This document shows, piece by piece, positions 1 through 5,066 of a DNA stretch of 5,066 nt. Where the stretch lies: positions 1-5,066 of the forward strand of contig JBFLVN010000265.1 of the NCBI GenBank assembly GCA_040758475.1, written 5' to 3'. Each line of letters begins with the position of its first letter. The stretch's first letter is position 1. The translations under genes were made by a program, and so were the position numbers. Below the pieces are notes generated by a model. It was not told the DNA's origin. It searched no databases and saw only the letters and a program-made list of their open reading frames with translations. The stretch is from JBFLVN01 sp040758475 (GTDB lineage Bacteria; JAGRBM01).

Positions 1-3
1 TGA

Positions 4-23
4 CGGGGCTCATGCCCGGTTTT
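4..23 (+). terminator. weak terminator-like hairpin at the left edge
   Basis: CGGG at 4-7 can pair with CCCG at 15-18, with C9-G14 as a possible extra pair across a one-base bulge, and TTTT follows at 20-23. It directly follows a TGA at 1-3 that could be the stop codon of an upstream gene lying outside the window. The stem is short and the T tract has only four bases, so this is a marginal intrinsic terminator at best. It could be chance in GC-rich DNA. Confidence 0.15.
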
Positions 24-67
24 CCAGGGAACGGGGATAATGGGGACGGTTGCAGGGATTCGACCTC

Positions 68-1852
68 ATGGCCCCGACACCGCGAGCCAGGCTATTGCGT
101 TCTTCACCGTCCTTTGCCGTCGAATTTTCCTGGGCGCCGGCGGGGGCGCTCTTTTTGTGCGCGGCGATCTTCGCGATCGACATCACAACCCCCCTCGGAA
201 TCGCCGACGGAATCCTTTACGTGGCGCCGGTACTCTTCTGCCTTTTCGCCTCCAAGCGGCGGCACATCCTGTCGGTTACCGCTCTGGCCATGGTCCTCAC
301 CATCGCGGGCTATTTCCTTTCCCCCCGCAGCTCGATTCCCTCGCACTTCGTTGTTGTTAACCGGGTTATTTCCCTGATCGGCGTCGGGGTGGCGGCACTG
401 GTAGTGCTTCTCCACCTGAACACCCGCGAGATCCTGCGGGAAGACCAGAAACGGGAACAGCAATACCTCACCTTGGCGGACGTGTTTTTCGTCATCTTCG
501 ACCGCCAGGGCCGCGTCGCCAGCATCAACCAGAAGGGTTCCGAGCTTCTCGGTCTTTCGGGCGAGGAAATCGTGGGGAAGGACTGGATCGCCTCGTTCAT
601 TCCGGCGGAGCACCGGGCCCAGGTCAAAGCCCTTTTCGACAAATTCCAATCGGGGAAAACGGAGGACGGCGAATACCTGGAATACCCCATCCTTCAGGCG
701 GACGGTTCCCAGCGGTTCATCGGGTGGCGCAACACCGCCCTTCGTGATCCGGATGGAAAATTCCAGGAAATCCTGAGCGCCGGCCTCGACCTCACGGAAA
801 AGCGGCAGATGCTCCAGCATTTGAAGGAACTCAATTACGCCATCGACCAGGCGGCCATCGTGGCCCGGACCGACGCGAGCGGCGTCATCAATTACGTGAA
901 CGACAAGTTCTGCGAGATTTCCAAATACTCACGGGAAGAATTGCTCGGGAAAGATCACCGGATCGTCAATTCGGGCTTCCACTCCAAAGCGTTCATGGCC
1001 GATCTTTGGAAGACGATTCTTTCCGGAAAAGTCTGGCGCGGTGAACTTCGGAACAAGGCGAAAGATGGGACTCACTATTGGGTCGATACGACGATCGTTC
1101 CGTTCCTGGGCGAGGATGGGACGCCCCGCCAGTTCCTCGCCATCCGCGGCGAAATCACGGCCCGCAAGAAGGCCGAGGAGCGCCTCCGGGAGCAGGCGGC
1201 CCTTGCGCGTTTGGGAGAGATGGCCGCCATCGTCGCCCACGAAGTGAAGAACCCGCTCGCGGGGATCGGAGGGGCCATTCAAATCCTGGGTTCCAAATTC
1301 CCCTCCGAAAGCCGCGAGAAAACAATCGTGGGGGAAATCCTCTCCCGCATCGGTTCCTTGAACGAGACCATTCAAGACCTTCTTTTGTATTCCCGCCCGA
1401 CGCCACCGCGCCTTCAGCCGCTCGATATTCTGGGGCTCCTCCAGAGGACCACGGAGCTTCTCAAGAAAGACCCCAAGCTGGCCAGAATCGACGTGGCGGT
1501 CGATGGGAAAGGTTGCGCTATCTCTGGCGACGCGGAGCAGCTCTCCGCCGTTTTTCTCAATCTTCTCCTCAATGCCGCACAGGCCATGGAGGGGAGCGGC
1601 TCGATTCGCGTCTCGGCGGAGACCGCGGATGGGCATTGCAGCATTCGCATCCAGGATAAGGGGCCCGGTATCCCTCCCGAAATCCGGGACAAGGTTTTCG
1701 AGCCGTTCTTTACGACCAAGGCCCGCGGGACGGGGCTCGGGCTCGCGGCGGCAAAGAGGATCGTCGAAGTCCACGGGGGCGCCATCGAGTTCAAACATCC
1801 CGCCGGAGGCGGTACGGTCGTCGAAGTGCGCTTTCCTTCCCTTCCTCATTAA
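68..1852 (+). CDS. membrane-bound PAS-domain sensor histidine kinase (NtrB/AtoS-like catalytic core)
   Basis: This two-component sensor kinase should autophosphorylate on a histidine and pass the phosphate to a partner response regulator. Residue numbers count from the ATG at 68 (594 aa). Four hydrophobic segments lie near 25-38, 45-61, 66-85 and 94-118, with only short loops, so the N-terminus is a membrane module with little periplasmic domain. Two PAS domains follow at about 135-246 and 254-368, the second with a clear PAC-type ending. The HisKA domain (about 376-444) carries the H-box AHEVKNPLAG with phospho-acceptor His391. The ATPase domain has the N-box NLLLNAAQAM (Asn502), the G1 box DKGPGIPPE (Asp530), the F-box FEPFF (544-548) and the G2 box GTGLGL (554-559). 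All catalytic boxes are intact. No receiver or HPt domain is attached. The H-box resembles NtrB, AtoS and ZraS kinases, whose partners are often NtrC-type regulators. The signal is not identifiable. Start choice: an in-frame stop lies at 38-40; ATG 68 has a modest AGGG at 54-57, and an in-frame TTG at 50 (600 aa) is the alternative. Confidence 0.93.
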   Translation: MAPTPRARLLRSSPSFAVEFSWAPAGALFLCAAIFAIDITTPLGIADGILYVAPVLFCLFASKRRHILSVTALAMVLTIAGYFLSPRSSIPSHFVVVNRVISLIGVGVAALVVLLHLNTREILREDQKREQQYLTLADVFFVIFDRQGRVASINQKGSELLGLSGEEIVGKDWIASFIPAEHRAQVKALFDKFQSGKTEDGEYLEYPILQADGSQRFIGWRNTALRDPDGKFQEILSAGLDLTEKRQMLQHLKELNYAIDQAAIVARTDASGVINYVNDKFCEISKYSREELLGKDHRIVNSGFHSKAFMADLWKTILSGKVWRGELRNKAKDGTHYWVDTTIVPFLGEDGTPRQFLAIRGEITARKKAEERLREQAALARLGEMAAIVAHEVKNPLAGIGGAIQILGSKFPSESREKTIVGEILSRIGSLNETIQDLLLYSRPTPPRLQPLDILGLLQRTTELLKKDPKLARIDVAVDGKGCAISGDAEQLSAVFLNLLLNAAQAMEGSGSIRVSAETADGHCSIRIQDKGPGIPPEIRDKVFEPFFTTKARGTGLGLAAAKRIVEVHGGAIEFKHPAGGGTVVEVRFPSLPH

Positions 1853-1895
1853 GCCGCGGCATTCATCTTTTTTCTCGAAGCTTGCATTTCCTGAC

Positions 1896-1935
1896 AGCGC
1901 TCATGTTCGCGCTCCATCGGAATGAAGATAATTCC
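1896..1935 (+). repeat. two small inverted repeats in the kinase-ppsA gap
   Basis: AGCGC at 1896-1900 and GCGCT at 1909-1913 form a 5-bp inverted repeat with an 8-base loop. GGAAT at 1919-1923 and ATTCC at 1931-1935 form a second with a 7-base loop, ending five bases before the ppsA ribosome binding site. They could be weak RNA hairpins or an operator in front of ppsA. Each arm is only five bases, so chance is a real possibility. The 100-base gap (1853-1952) holds no convincing sigma-70 or sigma-54 promoter and no convincing terminator, which leaves read-through from the kinase gene as the simplest reading. Confidence 0.25.
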
Positions 1936-1939
1936 AGCC

Positions 1940-1946
1940 AGGAGGG
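1940..1946 (+). promoter_or_regulatory. ribosome binding site deciding the GTG start of ppsA
   Basis: AGGAGGG at 1940-1946 is a near-ideal Shine-Dalgarno sequence, six bases before the GTG at 1953. It fixes a non-ATG start. The resulting N-terminus reaches the conserved VGGKNASLGE motif at residues 21-30, as expected for PEP synthases. Confidence 0.8.
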
Positions 1947-1952
1947 CGAAGA

Positions 1953-4406
1953 GTGTCCGGGTTCCGCTACATCCGCTGGTTTTCAGAGGTTTCCTTGCCG
2001 GATACGCCGCTCGTCGGTGGCAAGAACGCCTCCTTGGGCGAGCTCTATCAGAACCTCGTCCCGCGGGGCATCCGGGTACCCAACGGATTCGCCGTCACCG
2101 CCGGGGGATACCGCCATTTCCTCAAAGAGACGGAAATCGAAGGAGAGATCCAGGAGATCCTCAAAGGCCTGGACGTGGAACGCATCGATGACTTGAGGGA
2201 AAGGGGAAGAAAGCTCCGGCAGACCATCCTGGCGGCCGAATTCCCCCAAAGTTTGGAAGAAGAAATCGTCGAGGCCTACCGGCGCCTCAGCGAAGCGGCA
2301 AGCGGTGGCGTGGACGTCGCCGTGCGTTCGAGCGCCACGGCCGAAGACCTGCCGGAGGCGAGCTTCGCGGGCCAGCAGGAGACGTTCCTGAACGTCCGGG
2401 GTGAATCTCCTCTTTTGGATGCCTGCCGCCGCTGCTTTGCCTCTCTCTTTACCGACCGGGCCATCTCTTACCGGACGCATCACGGTTTTTCGGGCCTTGA
2501 AGTCGCCCTCTCCATCGGCATTCAGCGGATGGTCCGCTCCGATCTGGCGGGGGCCGGGGTGATGTTTTCGATCGACACGGAGACGGGCTTTCGCGACGCC
2601 GTTTTGATCAACGCCGCCTACGGTTTGGGTGAGAGCGTGGTGCAGGGCTCGGTCGTGCCCGACGAATACGTGGTCTTCAAGCCCATGCTTCGGGAAGGGT
2701 TCCGCCCCATTCTCCGGAAGACGGCGGGCACCAAGGAATTCAAACTGGTTTACGCCGAAGGGGGCACCAAGGGGACAAGGAGCCTTCCCGTTCCCGCGGC
2801 CGAGCGGGCCAAGCTCGTGCTTTCGGATGAGGAGATTCTCGAACTCGCCCGCTGGGCCTCCCTGGTGGAAGAGCATTATTCCCAGAAACGGGGCCGCTGG
2901 ACCCCCATGGACCTCGAATGGGCCAAGGACGGCCGGACGGGCGAACTCTTCATCGTCCAGGCAAGGCCCGAAACCGTCCAGTCACGCAAAGCGCTGGATT
3001 CGATCGAGCAATTCCACCTGACCGGGCGGGGGCCGGTTCTCGTGAGCGGCCGGAGCGTGGGAGAGCGCATCGCCGCGGGCGCCGTCCGGATCGTGAATTC
3101 CCCAAGCGAGCTTTCTTCTTTCCAGGCCGGGGAAGTGCTCGTCGCGGCCCGCACCGACCCGGATTGGGAACCGGTGATGAAGAAGGCCACCGCCATCGTA
3201 ACGGACCACGGGGGGAGAACATGCCACGCCGCCATCGTGAGCCGGGAACTGGGACTTCCCGCGGTCGTCGGCGCTTCCGAAGCGACTAAAATGCTCCAGA
3301 ACGGCCAGAAGGTGACGGTGAGTTGCGCCGAAGGGGAGATGGGGAAAGTCTACGAAGGGATTCTTCCCTTCGAGCGAAAAACGGTTTCCCTGACGGGGCT
3401 TCCCCGGCCCAAGACCCGGGTGATGATGAACGTGGGAAACCCCTCCGAGGCTTTCCGCCTCTCGTTCCTACCGAACGACGGCGTGGGCCTGGCCCGCATG
3501 GAATTCATTATCACGAACCACATCGGCATTCATCCGTTGGCGCTCCTTCATTACGAGCAACTGGCGGATAAAGAAGCAAAGGAGCGGATCGGCGCCTTGA
3601 CGGCCGGCTACGAGGACAAGCCCGCTTTCTTCGTGGATCGTCTTGCCGAAGGGATCGGGACGATCGCCGCGGCTTTTTATCCCAAGGACGTCATCGTGCG
3701 CCTTTCGGATTTCAAGACCAACGAATACGCCCGCCTCCTGGGCGGTGCCCCCTACGAGCCTTCGGAGGAAAACCCCATGCTCGGTTTCCGGGGGGCTTCC
3801 CGCTACTACCACCCCCGCTACCAGGAAGGTTTCGCCCTCGAATGCCGGGCTCTCAAGAAAGTGCGCGACGGGATGGGGCTCCGCAACGTCAAGGTGATGG
3901 TCCCTTTCTGCCGGACGGTGGAAGAGGGACGCCGGGTAGTTGCCGAGATGGAGCGGCACGGCCTTCGGCGGGGCGAGAACGGCCTCGAACTCTACGTCAT
4001 GTGCGAAATTCCAAGCAACGTGGTCCTGGCGGAGGAATTCGCGGAGGTGTTCGATGGCTTTTCGATCGGATCGAATGACTTGACCCAGCTTGTCCTGGGA
4101 GTGGACCGGGATTCGGAGATCGTCGCTCCTCTTTTCGATGAAAGAAATCCGGCTGTAAAGCGTCTCGTCGCCCAGGTGATCCACGCTGCCCGCAAATGCG
4201 GCCGGAAGATCGGTATTTGCGGCCAGGCGCCGAGCGATTATCCCGAATTCCTCCAATTCCTCGTCCAAGCAGGAATCGACAGCATCTCCCTCAACCCCGA
4301 CGTGGTTCTTCGGAACTGGGAGAACGTCGCCCGGGCCGAAAGGGAATTAGGCGGCAATCCCCCGATTTCCCCCGGCGGCCCTTCCCGGTTGCCGCCCCTC
4401 GCTTGA
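1953..4406 (+). CDS. ppsA: phosphoenolpyruvate synthase (pyruvate, water dikinase)
   Basis: This cytoplasmic enzyme converts pyruvate, ATP and water to phosphoenolpyruvate, AMP and phosphate, the first step of gluconeogenesis from pyruvate or lactate. The product is 817 aa, against 792 for E. coli PpsA. Domains in order are the N-terminal ATP-binding domain (about 17-345, with VGGKNASLGE at 21-30, AVRSSATAEDLP at 123-134, and FAGQQETFLNV at 138-148), the swivelling phosphohistidine domain (about 370-465), and the C-terminal PEP/pyruvate TIM barrel (about 485-795). The phospho-carrier is His425 in GGRTCHAAIVSRELG. Thr423, two residues before it, matches the threonine that the PpsR regulatory kinase/phosphorylase modifies in E. 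coli (established knowledge). The barrel has RLSDFKTNEYA (583-593), NPMLGFRG (607-614), MCEIPSN (683-689), GSNDLTQL (706-713) and the catalytic Cys756 in GICGQAPSD. All key residues are present, so the enzyme should be active. About 20 residues at the C-terminus (from about 798) are rich in Pro and Gly and extend past the E. coli end. The gene starts 100 bases after the kinase stop and may be co-transcribed with it. No ppsR gene is in the window. Confidence 0.97.
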   Translation: MSGFRYIRWFSEVSLPDTPLVGGKNASLGELYQNLVPRGIRVPNGFAVTAGGYRHFLKETEIEGEIQEILKGLDVERIDDLRERGRKLRQTILAAEFPQSLEEEIVEAYRRLSEAASGGVDVAVRSSATAEDLPEASFAGQQETFLNVRGESPLLDACRRCFASLFTDRAISYRTHHGFSGLEVALSIGIQRMVRSDLAGAGVMFSIDTETGFRDAVLINAAYGLGESVVQGSVVPDEYVVFKPMLREGFRPILRKTAGTKEFKLVYAEGGTKGTRSLPVPAAERAKLVLSDEEILELARWASLVEEHYSQKRGRWTPMDLEWAKDGRTGELFIVQARPETVQSRKALDSIEQFHLTGRGPVLVSGRSVGERIAAGAVRIVNSPSELSSFQAGEVLVAARTDPDWEPVMKKATAIVTDHGGRTCHAAIVSRELGLPAVVGASEATKMLQNGQKVTVSCAEGEMGKVYEGILPFERKTVSLTGLPRPKTRVMMNVGNPSEAFRLSFLPNDGVGLARMEFIITNHIGIHPLALLHYEQLADKEAKERIGALTAGYEDKPAFFVDRLAEGIGTIAAAFYPKDVIVRLSDFKTNEYARLLGGAPYEPSEENPMLGFRGASRYYHPRYQEGFALECRALKKVRDGMGLRNVKVMVPFCRTVEEGRRVVAEMERHGLRRGENGLELYVMCEIPSNVVLAEEFAEVFDGFSIGSNDLTQLVLGVDRDSEIVAPLFDERNPAVKRLVAQVIHAARKCGRKIGICGQAPSDYPEFLQFLVQAGIDSISLNPDVVLRNWENVARAERELGGNPPISPGGPSRLPPLA

Positions 4407-4498
4407 AGCTGGCGGGGCATCGCTCGACGGGTGGATTCTTTTAAAAGCCCCAGATTTAGCGGGAAAGTGCCTTTTATTGAGGTCCCTCCATTTTTGTC

Positions 4499-4527
4499 TC
4501 GACACGTCAAACTCATTGAGCTATGTT
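4499..4527 (+). promoter_or_regulatory. candidate sigma-70 promoter for the receiver gene
   Basis: TCGACA at 4499-4504 matches the -35 consensus TTGACA at five of six bases. TATGTT at 4522-4527 matches the -10 consensus at four of six, and the spacer is the optimal 17 bases. It sits in the AT-richer part of the gap. Transcription would begin near 4534 and give a leader of about 157 bases before the GTG at 4691. A small inverted repeat, TTGA at 4516-4519 and TCAA at 4527-4530, overlaps the -10 box and could be an operator half-site pair or chance. A poorer alternative is TTGGGG at 4537 with TATCTT at 4562 (19-base spacer). Confidence 0.4.
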
Positions 4528-4597
4528 CAACGACGGTTGGGGGACGTTCTCTACCGCTCTTTATCTTTTAATCTGATCTGGGCTGGGGCTCTGGAGC

Positions 4598-4610
4598 GGC
4601 GGAAACCGTC
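4598..4610 (+). other. small stem-loop in the receiver-gene leader
   Basis: GGCGG at 4598-4602 pairs with CCGUC at 4606-4610 (one G-U pair) around an AAA loop. It precedes the larger structure at 4631-4675 by 20 bases. The stretch between them is purine-rich (4611-4630) and appears single-stranded, including AAACCGAAAAG. The two hairpins together make the leader look like a folded RNA element, but I cannot assign it to a known riboswitch class. Confidence 0.35.
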
Positions 4611-4630
4611 AAACCGAAAAGTGGGCAAGT

Positions 4631-4675
4631 GCTGGACCCGTCGCGCGCCCAGGGTGCGCCCGGGGAGCGTCCAGC
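4631..4675 (+). other. nested GC-rich stem-loop just before the receiver-gene RBS
   Basis: GCTGGAC at 4631-4637 pairs perfectly with GTCCAGC at 4669-4675. Inside it, GCGCGCC at 4643-4649 pairs with GGTGCGC at 4653-4659 (six Watson-Crick pairs and one G-U), leaving a three-base CAG loop. The structure ends two bases before the ribosome binding site at 4678-4686. No T tract follows, so it is not an intrinsic terminator. It may affect translation or RNA stability of the receiver mRNA. Alternatively, it could be a DNA-level inverted repeat bound by a regulator. Confidence 0.5.
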
Positions 4676-4677
4676 CA

Positions 4678-4686
4678 GGGGAGGGG
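4678..4686 (+). promoter_or_regulatory. ribosome binding site deciding the GTG start of the receiver gene
   Basis: GGGGAGGGG at 4678-4686 contains the core GGAGG at 4680-4684, six bases before the GTG at 4691. The frame is open back to a TGA at 4574-4576, but I find no ATG, GTG or TTG in it between that stop and 4691. The GTG is therefore the only usual start codon upstream of the receiver domain. Confidence 0.7.
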
Positions 4687-4690
4687 TTCC

Positions 4691-5066
4691 GTGAGTCCAG
4701 AGTCCGGGCGTACCTATCAAATCCTGATCGCCGACGACCATCCGTTCATCCAGAAATTCTATGGAACGGCACTCGCAGAGCTTCCCGTGCGTTGTTACTA
4801 CGCCTCCGACGGGAACGAGGCCGTGCGGGTAGCCGAACAGATAGCCCCGGACCTCATTCTCATGGACTACCGCATGCCCGGGCTGGACGGGGAGAAAGCC
4901 TGCCTCCGGATCCGGGAAACCCCGGCTCTTGCCGCCACGACGATCATCGCGCTCACGGCCGAAAGCCGCACGAAGGCCGAAAGCCTCAAGGGCTTTGACG
5001 GATATCTTCTAAAGCCGGTCCGCGCCGAAGCGGTCCTCGAACTCGTCTGCCAGCGCCTGGGCATTC
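4691..5066 (+). CDS. response regulator receiver domain protein (3' end outside window)
   Basis: This gene has no stop codon before the window ends; 125 complete codons are visible. The translation begins (V/M)SPESGRTYQILIADDHPF and is a canonical CheY-like receiver domain, which accepts phosphate from a histidine kinase. Seen directly are the acidic pair Asp15-Asp16, the phospho-acceptor Asp59 in LILMDYRMPGLDG, the switch Thr89 in IALTAES, and the conserved Lys108-Pro109 in YLLKPV. All five key positions are present, so it should be phosphorylatable. The receiver is almost complete at the window edge. What follows is unknown: it could be a single-domain protein or carry a DNA-binding, enzymatic or kinase output domain. 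It lies 284 bases after ppsA with its own candidate promoter, and it may or may not be the partner of the kinase at 68-1852. The receiver call is firm; the type of regulator is open. Confidence 0.9.
   Translation, partial: MSPESGRTYQILIADDHPFIQKFYGTALAELPVRCYYASDGNEAVRVAEQIAPDLILMDYRMPGLDGEKACLRIRETPALAATTIIALTAESRTKAESLKGFDGYLLKPVRAEAVLELVCQRLGI

Larger units (their letters stand above)
4407..4690. other. non-coding stretch between ppsA and the receiver gene
   Basis: This 284-base stretch has no credible gene. Its first half (about 4435-4575) is clearly AT-richer than the surrounding genes, with the palindrome CTTTTAAAAG at 4438-4447 and T tracts at 4472-4475 and 4491-4495, as expected of a promoter and terminator zone. 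Its second half (about 4580-4690) is very GC-rich and can fold into stem-loops. GGGGC at 4414-4418 could pair with GCCCC at 4447-4451 across a 28-base loop, which is too open to call a terminator for ppsA. An open frame at 4477-4998 crosses this stretch, but it reads out of frame through the well-supported receiver gene and shows no domain. Confidence 0.7.

Noticed and set aside
929..1849. 306-aa open frame on the - strand opposite the kinase
   Set aside because: It is an antisense shadow of the kinase gene, where every catalytic box is intact. The - frame has no recognisable motif.
1853..1873. possible terminator after the kinase gene (GCCGCGGC then TTTTTT)
   Set aside because: The GC palindrome has no room for a loop, and seven bases separate it from the T tract.
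1927..1932. GATAAT as a -10 box for ppsA
   Set aside because: There is no -35-like hexamer at 16-18 bases upstream, and transcription would begin at the Shine-Dalgarno sequence itself.
1983..2876. 297-aa open frame on the - strand opposite ppsA
   Set aside because: It is a shadow of the ppsA coding frame in GC-rich DNA, with no domain signature.
4410..4424. possible sigma-54 promoter (TGGCGGGGCATCGCT)
   Set aside because: The GG and GC elements are 11 rather than 12 bases apart, and the TT before GC is missing.
4479..4495. possible rho-independent terminator of ppsA (GAG/CTC stem followed by TTTTT)
   Set aside because: The stem is only three base pairs, too weak despite the T tract.
4601..4690. 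possible c-di-GMP-I (GEMM) riboswitch, suggested by CAAACCGAAAAG followed by a GC-rich stem
   Set aside because: The stem closing the GAAA-type loop is missing, and the conserved GACGCAAAGCC-type segment and tetraloop-receptor layout are not found.
4477..4998. 173-aa open frame on + across the intergenic region and receiver gene
   Set aside because: It overlaps the receiver domain in another frame, its product is Arg/Pro/Ser-rich as expected for a shadow frame in GC-rich DNA, and it has no domain or RBS.

Overview
The window comes from a GC-rich bacterial chromosome (roughly 60% G+C by eye), with closely spaced genes all on the + strand. Gene style (NtrB-like PAS kinase, PpsA-type phosphoenolpyruvate synthase, receiver protein, frequent GTG starts with strong Shine-Dalgarno sites) fits a Gram-negative lineage of the deltaproteobacterial, Nitrospirota or similar environmental candidate-phylum kind. 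This is an impression; there is no rRNA or other marker to fix the taxon. No mobile element, CRISPR array, tRNA or rRNA gene was seen.

Layout. Bases 1-67 are a short leader with a weak terminator-like hairpin. Bases 68-1852 encode a membrane-bound sensor histidine kinase: four predicted membrane segments, two PAS domains, a HisKA domain and an ATPase domain, with no attached receiver. A 100-base gap with two small inverted repeats leads to a GTG-started phosphoenolpyruvate synthase (1953-4406) with all its key catalytic residues. A 284-base non-coding stretch (4407-4690) follows. It is locally AT-richer, carries a plausible sigma-70 promoter, and ends in a GC-rich nested stem-loop just before a strong ribosome binding site. 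The last gene (GTG at 4691) runs off the window end and encodes a response-regulator receiver domain.

How the parts could work together. PEP synthase makes phosphoenolpyruvate from pyruvate and ATP and is the entry step of gluconeogenesis from C3 compounds. It lies between a sensor kinase and a response regulator. The kinase and ppsA may be co-transcribed, and the receiver gene probably has its own promoter. Whether the kinase phosphorylates this receiver, or controls ppsA at all, is inference from position only. I see no clearly new system here. The items most worth a second look are the structured leader of the receiver gene and the kinase-ppsA-receiver gene order.
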